A DNA stretch of 64,000 nucleotides from Capsicum annuum (Eukaryota; Streptophyta; Magnoliopsida; Solanales; Solanaceae), in NCBI RefSeq assembly GCF_002878395.1, contig NC_061118.1:85667840-85731839 (forward strand), written 5' to 3'. A program made the translations under genes and the position numbers. The notes under the pieces are model-generated. The model had not been told where the DNA came from. It searched no databases and saw only the letters and a list, made by a program, of their open reading frames with translations. This document shows positions 45,485 to 56,014 of this stretch, piece by piece. Positions within the stretch are counted from its first letter, which is position 1, and every line of letters starts with the position of its first letter.

Positions 45485-46170
45485 TCTATATAAAAAAAAA
45501 GATGTAGAAACACAAACACCATGGCAATTTTTATTTCATGAATTTTTTTTATATTTGATGAAAATTGAATTTTTTATAATGCAACAGATTGTCTATTAGT
45601 TGTAACAAATAGCCTATTTGTTCAGACATATAGTTTATCTATTGCAATAGGTTAGTCATTTTTTGCATTATGCAGATGTTTATATCTAAGTTTATCTGTT
45701 ACAACAGATAGGTCATCTATTATAAAAAATCAAAACACTAGGAAGACCTGTTTGATAATTTCTAATAGATGACCTATATGTTGCACCATATGTGTAAATC
45801 TATTTGATAATTTCCAACAAATATGTCATCTGTTGTAGTAGTTACATTATCTGTTACAATATTTGAATCTAGTATTACATTTCAATTAATAGTTTCAAAT
45901 CTAAGAATAACTTAGACAAAATAAAATAAATTGAAGACTTCATAAATTTCATAAAATAAATTAACAAATAAATGAAATGTAAAAAAATTGTTATGGGTAT
46001 CGAAGATCTAATCAACCAATAAATCAACAATTTAAGTTTAGGTGCCAACAATTCCTAAGGACAGGTTATTACTTGAAAGACTCATGCTATAAAGATCTAC
46101 TCAATATGGACAAGTTTTTCTTCATCCGGTGCTATGGAATTTGTCTTTGGACATCATGGATATTTAATGA
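45485..46170. repeat. Spacer between the convergent Ulp1-like pseudogenes, with minisatellite
   Basis: AT-rich. From 45580 to 45860 it holds units of the palindromic minisatellite (TGCAACAGATTG, ATCTGTTACAACAGATAGG, ATCTGTTGTAGTAG). Nothing coding is seen. Confidence 0.65.
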
Positions 46171-46325
46171 TACTTGTGTAGGGTTTCTGAGCTTTTTATT
46201 TTCCATATTTTCATAAAAGAGTAGCATATCTTTTACGGAGTAATACGACATTAAGTCCATCATCTGGTACTCGTAATCTATCGTTCAAATACTCGACGTA
46301 AGTGGCAACAAAAATACTACAATCC

Positions 46326-46424
46326 CTGTATTTGTAAAAATTAGATAATCCATATCTTGCAATTAATGTAACATTGTGAAATTTATGAAAGAAAACTAAA
46401 TCATGATACTTGATTGATACTTAC
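46326..46424 (-). other. Intron splitting the C48-like active-site segment (minus copy)
   Basis: On the minus strand GTAAGTATC at 46424 and TACAG ending at 46326. Removal creates a leucine codon across the junction and restores LDCSIFVATY in frame. Confidence 0.72.
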
Positions 46425-47574
46425 AGTCTACAAATGGGTTGTTAATCAATTCCTTCAACATATTCTGCATCAAGTGGATTGCCTATTTTATCTCGGTATG
46501 CTTCAATCATCGACCAATCATTATGAATATTTTGGTCCAAAAGACCACTAATATCAAGGTAAGTAGGAAATATTTTAGCCAGCTTTTGTATCTCAGATGA
46601 AGGCCCAGAACGTCTCCTTCCAAACATCGATTTGTAAACTCAGATGTGCCTCTCTTTTAGAATGACAATAGCCAACACCCAGGGGAATTCATCACCGCAA
46701 TTGATTGGGATGTACACTTCGTCGATCAAATGCCAAGGTAAGCCATCTAGAATGCTAAAACCTTTGATGATGTTGATTAAGTATTTCTCATATCGAAAAA
46801 CTTTTGAGTGTTGTTGACAATACCTATCGTTGGCATTATTGATGTAAACTTTTTACAAATAATTGTCTGTCGTGTATCTATATTATTCTGGTTTTTAAAA
46901 CTTGGCCTTCTTTTGGAGGTAGTAAAAAATGACATCGATGTATTGCACATATTATCAAACATTTCAGATTATGTGACAATAAAATTAATACACATATACA
47001 ATTAAATAAAGTATTAATTATAATATGTATGGCATTTAAACCTTATTATTCCAATAAGTTTAGGGTTGTGACATCAAATAGAACTACTTCTTCATTCTGA
47101 GATATGCAACAACAAAGTTGAACATACAAAACCAAGACCAATTCATTCATTTTGTAGTGCTTGTCATTTTATTTTCTGTATGATATATATGTGTTAATGT
47201 CATGTTTTATAACAAGAATTGTATAAATAAATATCTTTAAAAATGATTTATGTACCTACTAGGATGAAGCTTTAACATCTTATCGACAATCCATTCTGAA
47301 TATTCATTAATAAACTTTGTTAGTTTTTTTGGAGCAACATCTGAGATGTTAACCCTTCAAATGGGTAATTCTTCCATTCTTCCAGACTGATAGGCTTCAC
47401 CTTTTCTTCGTATTTAGAAATAGTTGATGGATTATCAAATGTGATATTATGTTGTTCATCAGTAGCTTGTACTCTGACATCCACTTGGAAAGACAAAATT
47501 TTCAATGCTAATCAAAGAGATACAAAAAAAAAAAGGATAACTCATCTGGTTTAGCAAATCAAACAGTACTTTCT

Positions 47575-48000
47575 CTTGTTTTAAATTATACTAACAAATT
47601 ACCTATCTATTGCAATAGATGGATCATCTCTTCGGATAAATTAAAATATGAGGAAAACCTATATGATAATTTCCAATAGATGATCCATCCGTTGAAACAT
47701 ATGACTCATCTATTTGGACAAACTAAAATAGTAGGAAGTCTTGATTTAATTTAATCCAACAGACGAACCATTTGTTGCAGCAGATAGGTCATTTATTGCT
47801 ACAAATTTACAAAGTAGGAAGACCTGTTTGATTTTCTAAAATAGATGAGATATATGTTGTAATAGATAATGCATCTGATGCAACAGGTTAATCAACTGTT
47901 GCAACAGATGCATATATCTGTTTGATAATTTTTAATAGATAGGTCATTTGTTGAAACATATATGTAGTCTGTTTGTTTGTTGGAACAGATGATATATATC
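47575..48000. repeat. Minisatellite inside the minus-strand Ulp1-like pseudogene
   Basis: Dense degenerate units including CTGTTGCAACAGATG (about 47898-47912), AGATGATCCATCCGTTG and TGATGCAACAGG. It lies between coding blocks, probably an intron. Confidence 0.8.
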
Positions 48001-48853
48001 CACCTTCTTCATCTTATACTGCTCTCTTGTGGACCTTATACATTGATCAAAAGTTCTAGACAAAGCCTGAGGAGTTACAATTTTACTTTTTTCGATGCTT
48101 GATGATGCCTTGGAAATTTCCTTCTCCTCTTAGTGGCCTTAATCTCTAATGGAGTGTATGAATATGAAACCCTCTTAAATGCAATAACACCCTTCTTAGA
48201 TGTCAATTTTTTTAAGGAGCAGCTACTGCATTAATAATATTAATTTCTCCTTCATGTTTCGTCTTGCAACCTTGACATTCGCATGCAGAACATTCGCTAG
48301 GAGAGGCAAACACTGTAAAACTAGTATGATCATAATCATAATGGTTTGTCATTTTAAACACTGCAAAAGGAACATCATTAGCCCCAACTGTAGCACCACT
48401 ACCACCTCCAATAATTCCATTGCCACTAACACCATCAGCAACAATAAGCTCACCCTCTAAAATTGTTGTTTTACTTGTGCTGGTTATTGCTACAAATAAT
48501 TTTTTTTTTTCTATCAATGACCTTAGGGTCTGATAAAGTTTGTACAGACCATAAAGTAAGAAAACATGGCATCTTCGACTCTCGATTGATCGGAACAAGC
48601 CACGGATACGCAATCTAAAATAAAGCAGTACATATATTAAAATGATGATTAAATAATTTTAAAAAATTATTAATTAAAATAAAAACTTAATTATAATTTG
48701 AGTTGTTACTTCCTTTGAGGGGTTAAAGAGATAAGGAAATTTTGTATTTTTATCAATTTTGGCCAACAACCATCTCAAGATTTTTGGACATGAAACTTCT
48801 TCCTGGTAGTTTACTTATTTTCTTAAATAAGGAATGGATTCAAATTCCCAAGC

Positions 48854-48928
48854 CTATAAAATAAAGCTAATAAATCAAAAGCATTATTTAACAATAAATA
48901 AATGAATCATAATAGAGGAAATATTTAC
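48854..48928 (-). other. Intron in the DUF1985 region (minus copy)
   Basis: Minus strand GTAAATATT to TTATAG, 75 bases. It joins SWAFM to AWEFESIPYL in frame, at the same position as the plus copy intron 43091-43182. Confidence 0.78.
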
Positions 48929-50918
48929 CATGAAAGCCCATGAAAAGCCATATAAGTTGAGTGTCTTTGGCGTTAATGGAGTCAACAAATATTTGACAAT
49001 CATTTTAAAGTTTTCATAACCCCAAGGATAGCTATTAAATGCTTTAAGTTCCTCAGAGAGCTTTATTAAACCAAGTGGTGTGTTGTTATTAATGTCTCTC
49101 GCCCAAATAATATTATGTACAAACCAAGCTAAACACTATGATTGCTTGTGCTTTTTTGAAAAGTTTTAACCTTTCAACGCTTCTATTAGATTTTTGTTTA
49201 TGAAGCTTTGACCAACAAGGGACACCAAATCATCACCATACTTGACTTATCTTTGCTTTTTTGGGTATGCGGGGTGATTTTTTTGGGTTAGAATAGGTAT
49301 TACTTGAGAAGTAGAAAGAGGATAACATTTTAGTCCAGTAACTATGGAAAACTCCTTCCAACCAAAACAAAAAGGCATGCCATAGTAATTTATCCATACC
49401 TCATCCATCTTATCTTTATGTTCATACATAAACCTACTCCTGAGAAGATCATATACCATTTTCATTTAGAAAGGAGCATTGTTGTCCTCCGACAAATCAA
49501 GATTTTTTCCAAAGCAGCTATCCCTGAAATAAGAATCCAATTTTTGATCTCAATGTATTTTTCTAAAGGCGTCAAAAGATTTTCCCATGGCTGACTTAAC
49601 CATAAAATCACCAGTTAAATCTATTATACCATCGCACTGCATTCTCACAAAATAACTATCATTGTTGAAGGCTTTGACCAACTCTTCAGTGGAAGGTCTA
49701 TTAGCATTTGGATTATCTCTTTAGAAACTGTCATGACTTGAGACTGCACCCTAGTCGTAACTCAGTGCTCGGAACTACAAGTGATCCCAAGCTAACCCAT
49801 GAACTGGCATACTACTTGAGCAAATGATTGAAATTGTATAAAAACTAAATTTACTAACCAGAAACATGATCATGAGAAAGTTTCAATAAATAAAATATTG
49901 ATAAAATTTACAACATGATAAAACTGAGGAAAGAAACTTGAATTACATGAAACGACTCTGACTGACTATCTATGATGCCTCTACTATACTCACTATAGAT
50001 AGCTGGGACATGTATCTAAATACCAGTAATCAATACATATAAATAATCAAAATAAAGTACATGAACTACAACTGATTGGAGTTCTTGAAATAGAAGAACT
50101 CATCACCAGCTGGTTGGAAGCTACAAGCTGTTTGACTATTATGCGTTGCTACAACTATACCTACATTATGAGATAATGTAGAACATGGACATATATGTTG
50201 ATTAGTACTTTAGAATGTACTGAGTAAGTAGGGGTGAATGCAATAAGTTAAACTATATAGATACATAGTCTCAAACACATGTATGCTAAGTGAAAGTACA
50301 CTCACCAAGAGGCGAAATCAACTGAAAACTAAAGTATCTTAAAACATGAATGACAAACATAATTTGATAAGCTGGTGAATCACTACACTTAGTTTCTTAA
50401 ATCTCTAGTTTTGTAGAATAAGTAGAACTGAAGCTGGGAAATGGTAAAACATGAATATTATATGTAATTTTCATGGAAGGCTAAACATGTTGTAAAATTG
50501 AATTGAGGATCATGTATGGATACTGCGCATGGAAATATGCAAATATGAACATGTAAAATTAAGAATTTAAGATCAAGTATAGAATGTAATAACATGATCT
50601 AAATAACATGAATAATCTGTAAAACTGACTGAATAATTATTGAAATCTGATTACTTGGTCATGCAAACCTGAACTGACCTACTCTAAATACTAAGCTGAG
50701 ACTGAGGGAGCTAACTAAAACCAATATTCCCTAATCTAAGCTATCAGGTTCTAACCTATAACCCCAACTGGAAGGGTGCCGATACCTTGACAGGGGTACC
50801 AACACATGAATTACGATGTGGATCCACAAATCTGATAACCTAAAGGATGAGGGAGCCATGCCTCTACTGATGGGGGATCCCTCATAATATATGGTGGTGT
50901 TGTAGGTCTAGAACTTAG

Positions 50919-53450
50919 TGCAAGACCTCATAAAATTTCTAGTTTAATTCAGTCCTTTAAGCTTGTTAAGGGGTCCAAAACTTAGAATATATTAGCTAAG
51001 TATTCAGACTTAGTGCCATTCTAGCCTTCGAAAGTTGGCAATCTTATTTTGAAACCTTTACGTCCCTTAAATATTGATATTAAAGTTAATTCATGATCAG
51101 GAATGTCAATAGATGTTCTTGGATAGGTTTTAGAATTTTTTGATCATGTTTAGACCATGTTTGAGTGCCCAAAATAGTGGGTCGGCGTGATCTTGATATG
51201 TCGCATCAACTATTGCATTGATAAGATAGTTTTTACCCAGATTCAGTGCAAATTATAGTGAACTGATGTGGACTTGATACGGTGCATTGGCTATCACATT
51301 GATGCCAATGACGCGGCGTGTCGGCCTATGCGTCGATAATATAGTTTATAGTATTAAAAGGCTGTGTCCTCAGGGTTAATTAGGTATTTTTTTCCTTGCT
51401 CTTCAGCCACCAAAACATGAAATTAAACTCTTTAGAGAGCAATTATACTCATTCATTCTTAAAATTTCTTAAGAACAAAGCCCTAGGTGTTCAAATTTCA
51501 AATCAAGAACTCAAGAACTCATCATCAATCTCTAAGAATTCCTCAACTAAGGTATGTGAAGTGTTTATCCAAGGGTCCCTTTCACCCTTGGAGCCCAAGA
51601 AACTATTTTTAAACTTTAAATTTATAGATTTCATGAATTCCATTATGGGTTTGATTATGTTCAGTTTATAATGATTAATTGGGATTCTAATCCATGTTTT
51701 ATGATACGTTTCATGTAAGGTTAACTGATATTTATGCAATATCATGAGGATCCATGTAAAACACTTAAAATTGTCAATGGGGATTTGAATTATGATGTCT
51801 ACTTATTGTTTAGTGTTATGTGCATAGGTATGCTCAGCAAGTGCTAGATGAATTGTTCATGTGAACTAATAAGGGAAAGAAATCATGTCATGCTAGCTTA
51901 TTTAAAAGTAATACCATGCAAGAGTTTGGTAAGATATCTCTATAAATGCATTACGAATTCAATGTGCATGCTTATGCTAAGCAAGATCAAGTGATGCTTT
52001 ATTTTCATTCTATCAAGTCCTGGGGCTTTAATACCCAACAATTTAGCTATTTACTTAGAGCCAGTGTTAGTTATCAAGTAATCTCAGTAGTAACTCAATC
52101 AGTAGAACTCAGCCAGTTATAGAAACCCAAGAAATCTCAGTAGTGTCTGTAATTTAGTCACAGAACTCAGTGTAGACCTCAGTAGTACTCTGTGCTCAGT
52201 CAGTTAATAGAATTTAGAAGTATTCCGTTAGTCCATTAAACTTAGTGAACTCAGTTCAGTTCAGTCAAATAGTAAGATCAATAAAAATTTTGTCCAATCT
52301 AGTATAGACTAGAAATCAGTTCAGTGTCCGTTCAGTTGGGAGTAGGATTCAGCACCGAGCGAAACCAGGGATGGGGGCATTTCTGTCAAAAGATGGTTTG
52401 ACCCTTAGTAGCAATCACTGTGTTATAGAATAATGTAGCCCACGTAGGTTGAGATATCTTCCTGCCAGATACTATAACGGTTGATACATCTTATTTGAGT
52501 TTTCCTACCCAAAAGGGTTGATGAAAGTGCTTCCTGTCAAAAGGGGTTAACTCACAGCTTGTCCTTACCTGTAGTATGGTATTGAAACCCTTATAACAGG
52601 GGTTACAGGTTGGACCCCAATCAGATTAGAGAGGGGCATATCAGTTAGATGATTACCTCCCACAGTCTCAGTTCCATCCTCAGACTTAAAAAAAAACTCA
52701 GTTTTGTTCTACAAATTTCGGACTATCAGATACAGTCACTCAGCTTAGTAAAAAACTCAGTATAGTTTCACCAAATTTAGGACTATCAGATGTTGTCATT
52801 CAGATATCAGTTATTAGTATTTAGACTCAGTACTCAGTATTATCACGATCTAAGTTACAATCTATGTATTCATACATGTACTCTTATTCACTCATACTCA
52901 TGTTATTCAATTAGTATTATTCATGCATACGAACCTATGCATTTCAGCCTACCTCACTAAGCATACCAGTACATTTAAAGTACTGATGCATGCTTTTAGC
53001 ACTATGATGTCTTATATCATAGGTTAAGATGCGCGGGCTCCAGAGCATCCTTAGCAGTTCAAATCTTCAGCTTTCAGAGTAGTGGTAAGTCCTCATAGTT
53101 CGAGGACATGCTTATTATTTTTAGCATTTTAGTATTATTTTTAGTCAGAGTTAGTTGGGGACTTATCATATCAGCTCCATAGTTTAGACAGTTTAGAGGC
53201 CTTTCAGTCTAGAGTATTTTGAGTCAGTTATTCAATTTTACAGTACTTATATTCAGTTTTAGTATTGTGATACCACATTCAGATTTATTTACAGATTAAA
53301 ACCTTATGGCATATATTTCTGCCTATTTCTACAATTATTATAGTATTTATTATAAAGTAATTACAGTAGGTACCAGTCATGGGTTAACTTATTGTCCTTT
53401 GGAATTATGAGCACTGTGTCGTGTTCAGGGTACAGACTTGGGGTGTTACA
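50919..53450 (+). repeat. Element 4 5' LTR
   Basis: Starts TGCAAGACCTC (the other LTR has TGTAAGACCCC) and ends GGGGTGTTACA. Confidence 0.93.
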
Positions 53451-53454
53451 AAAT

Positions 53455-53467
53455 TGGTATCATATCC
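53455..53467 (+). other. Element 4 primer-binding site (initiator tRNA-Met)
   Basis: TGGTATCATATCC, two changes from the canonical TGGTATCAGAGCC, 4 bases after the LTR. Confidence 0.85.
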
Positions 53468-53629
53468 TAAGGTTCAACAGTGTCCTAGAAAATTTGAAAG
53501 TTATATCTAGTAGAGTCTTCTACATGGGTGTGTTGTATGCCACACTTATGGATAAGAGGCTACGAGATGTTTTAGGAAAATTTTGCCTTCTTATAGTATT
53601 CATGTCATGCGAGTGAGTATGAGCTCTAG

Positions 53630-54095
53630 TTAAACTCTCAGTCTAATCCTCTTTGCAAAGAATATGGTAAGAATCATAAGGGTATGTGTAGAGCCGGCAG
53701 TGATGCATGTTTTAGATGTGGCAAGTTAGGTCACAGAGTCCGAGACTACCCTAAGGCTGGTCTACGAAGTCAGCATAGTCGGCCTTCAACATGTTCCAGT
53801 GCCACCAGTGGACAACGCCCAAACAGACTCTATGCTCTTTATTTTCGACAAGATCAGGGAAGTTCTCCTGATGTGGTCACTGGTACGTTACAATTTTTCC
53901 ATTAGTATGTTTACATTTTTCTAGATCCAGGAGCTTCTTTTTCCTTTGTTATTCTATATATTGCAGTTGATTTTGGAGTCAGTCCCAAAATTTTAGCAGA
54001 GCCTTTCTTAGCCTCCACTCAAGTGGGTCAGTCTATTAAAGCCCGACGGATATACAGGAACTGTCCGATTACGATATCTCAGGAAGTCAGGTTCC
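53630..54095 (+). pseudogene. Element 4 gag end and protease start
   Basis: The leader passes directly into the end of gag at about 53645-53655 (LCKEYGKNHKGMC), so the capsid part is deleted. The zinc knuckle at 53708-53749 reads CFRCGKLGHRVRDY, with the last cysteine replaced by tyrosine. After RLYALYFRQDQG and VVTGTLQF a one-base shift leads into the protease with LDPGASFSFVILYIAVDFGV (active site DPGA kept) and RRIYRNCPITISQEV. At about 54090 similarity ends abruptly. The rest of pol is absent. Confidence 0.87.
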
Positions 54096-56000
54096 AAATT
54101 TCTATAGTAATAGTAGTATGTGTAGAAAATTAATGGGTGGGAATGATGACCAACCTGTCTTTACCTCAGGTCAAAGTTTTGTACTTCAGTCATCATGATA
54201 CTTATGCATGTTGTACGTCTCAGCTCCATAAACACAACTTATATTCATACACTTTTAATAGAATCATGTGCATTTCCAGTTCTTAGTCCGAGGAGTTCCA
54301 GTTCACTAAGTAGTATGAATTATATTCGGTGAACACGAGAGTTCCAAACTCATTTCGTGCAGCTCATGACTTCTGCACTCATACCTTACAGTGTGTTCAA
54401 TCCCAGTTATCGTCTAAAGCGTAGTCTTAGTTACAGTCTTAGTTATAGTATCACTCTCAGTCCAGTAATCAGATCAGAACTCAGTTTAGTTTTAGGTTTG
54501 CTCGACCATAGCATACAGTTATAAGTTATTAAGTTAATAGTATTTCAGTACCTCAGCTTACAGACTATTTTAGAACCATGTTATATGCTTAGTATTGTAA
54601 TCTCAAATAATACAGTTTCCATGAATTCATGCTCAGTTCTGTCATTTTACTCAGTCATTCCCTTACTCATATGCATAATACTCTACAGGTTTAGTCTAGT
54701 TATTCAGACTAAGTACAGCTCAGCCTTATAGACCAGTATTCAGCTATCAGTCATTTAGTTAATCAGATAAGTTAGTATGCTTAAGCATTCGTGTGCAGCC
54801 CCTGTGCAAATACTTTTCAGTAGTCCCAAGTGAAGTGTCATACTAAGGTAGAGAGTATAGTTGAGAGAGTATTCAAGAGATATGTCTAAGCTTGAAAATT
54901 TGTAGTTGCAGTGCATAAGTCTTAGTCACTCTATCTTAGATGATGATTCATAGGCCTCACCTCATATTAAAAAATTCTAGCCACATTGTGATGTCTTATT
55001 TAGACAATGCCAAGCTCTCTTTGCTACTAAAGTTGCTGGCAACTTAAAAAAAAATGTCAGAGAAAAGCTCCAGTTTATTCAGTGTGAGTTAGTCTATAAG
55101 GCCAATAATTCAGTTTAACAGTTAGATGGACAAATCTGTGTGGTGTGGTTTTCCATTTTTCCATCTAGTCCCACTATCTGAAGTGTCATGAATGTAACTA
55201 TTCTAATATGGACCAACCAGACAGTTGCGTGTTCAGCTCAGTTTATATATCATGCCCCAATTTCAGGCCCTAGATATTCAGTCATGATTTAGTTCTTAGG
55301 TGCCTTGTGCATCGCCCCAATTTTTCTCTGTATTTCAGCTAAGTCAGTATTCTTTGGAGGACATAATGTCCTAAGGGGGAGATGCACTATAACCTAGAGC
55401 TTTCATGACCTAAACCTCCCAGTTCTCTTTATGTAATGAATCCAGATTGGAGTAGTGTGTACTCATAAGTTGAACCTCAAGTTCCAATCTCAGTCGTAAG
55501 CCATGTATTCGAGGGGCTCAGTTCAGTTCATGATATGTAGTTCATGCAGCGTTCCAGCCTCAGTCCTATTCTCATGTTCCCAATCATGCATACTCCAAAA
55601 AATAAAATCTTGGGTTCATCAGTATATTTCAGTTTAAGTAATAGTTTTTCCTTGATATTACTTAGTTACATGTTCAGATTACCTTTACAAGCTTGGTATC
55701 AATTACCATTGCATATTCAGTCATATGCTCATGAGTCAGTCCAATCATGTACCCATGCATCAAATATACATGTTCAGTATATATATATATGAGAAAATCA
55801 GCTTCTCAATATTCCCAGTTATGCATTTATGAATCATGGTCAGCTATGTACTCATGCATTAGATATGCATGTTCAGTATGAAATCTATTATATCTGTAAT
55901 CTCAATTATGAAATCATATTTCAGTTGTGCATGTCTAGTGTCTAAATTCAGTTTACCAGTATTCCCAGATTAGTCAGTCTCATTTGAGGATAAATGCTCC
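54096..56000 (+). other. Element 4 non-coding internal region
   Basis: About 1.9 kb without polymerase or integrase similarity and without long frames. The last 500 bases resemble the 3' non-coding part of element 1 (ACCATTGCATATTCAGTCATA-like and CATGCATCA(G/A)ATATGCATG words). The origin of 54096-55450 is not recognised. Confidence 0.6.
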
Positions 56001-56014
56001 AAAGGGGGAGATAT
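56000..56014 (+). other. Element 4 polypurine tract
   Basis: CAAAGGGGGAGATAT immediately before the 3' LTR. Confidence 0.9.

Larger units (their letters stand above)
46180..49728 (-). pseudogene. DUF1985 plus Ulp1-like (C48) protease pseudogene, minus-strand copy
   Basis: Read from 49728 downwards: [89 protein letters not shown] (DUF1985), NSYPWGYENFK-like sequence to SWAFM, an intron, AWEFESIPYLRK and EVSCPKILRWLLAKIDKN. A central part (48613-48212) has a glycine-rich run GNGIIGGGSGATVGANDVPF and the cluster CSACECQGCKTKH. Then comes VRVQATDEQHNITFDNPSTI (about 47490). The C48-like domain reads VYIPINCGDEFPWVLAIVIL, stop after ERHI, VYKSMFGRRRSGPSSEIQKL, EAYRDKIGNPLDAEYVEGID, intron, LDCSIFVATYVEYL. 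The catalytic His is Pro (46682-46684) and the Asp is Lys (46631-46633). The Cys remains (46319-46321). The 5' end is cut by element 5 at 49728. Confidence 0.82.
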
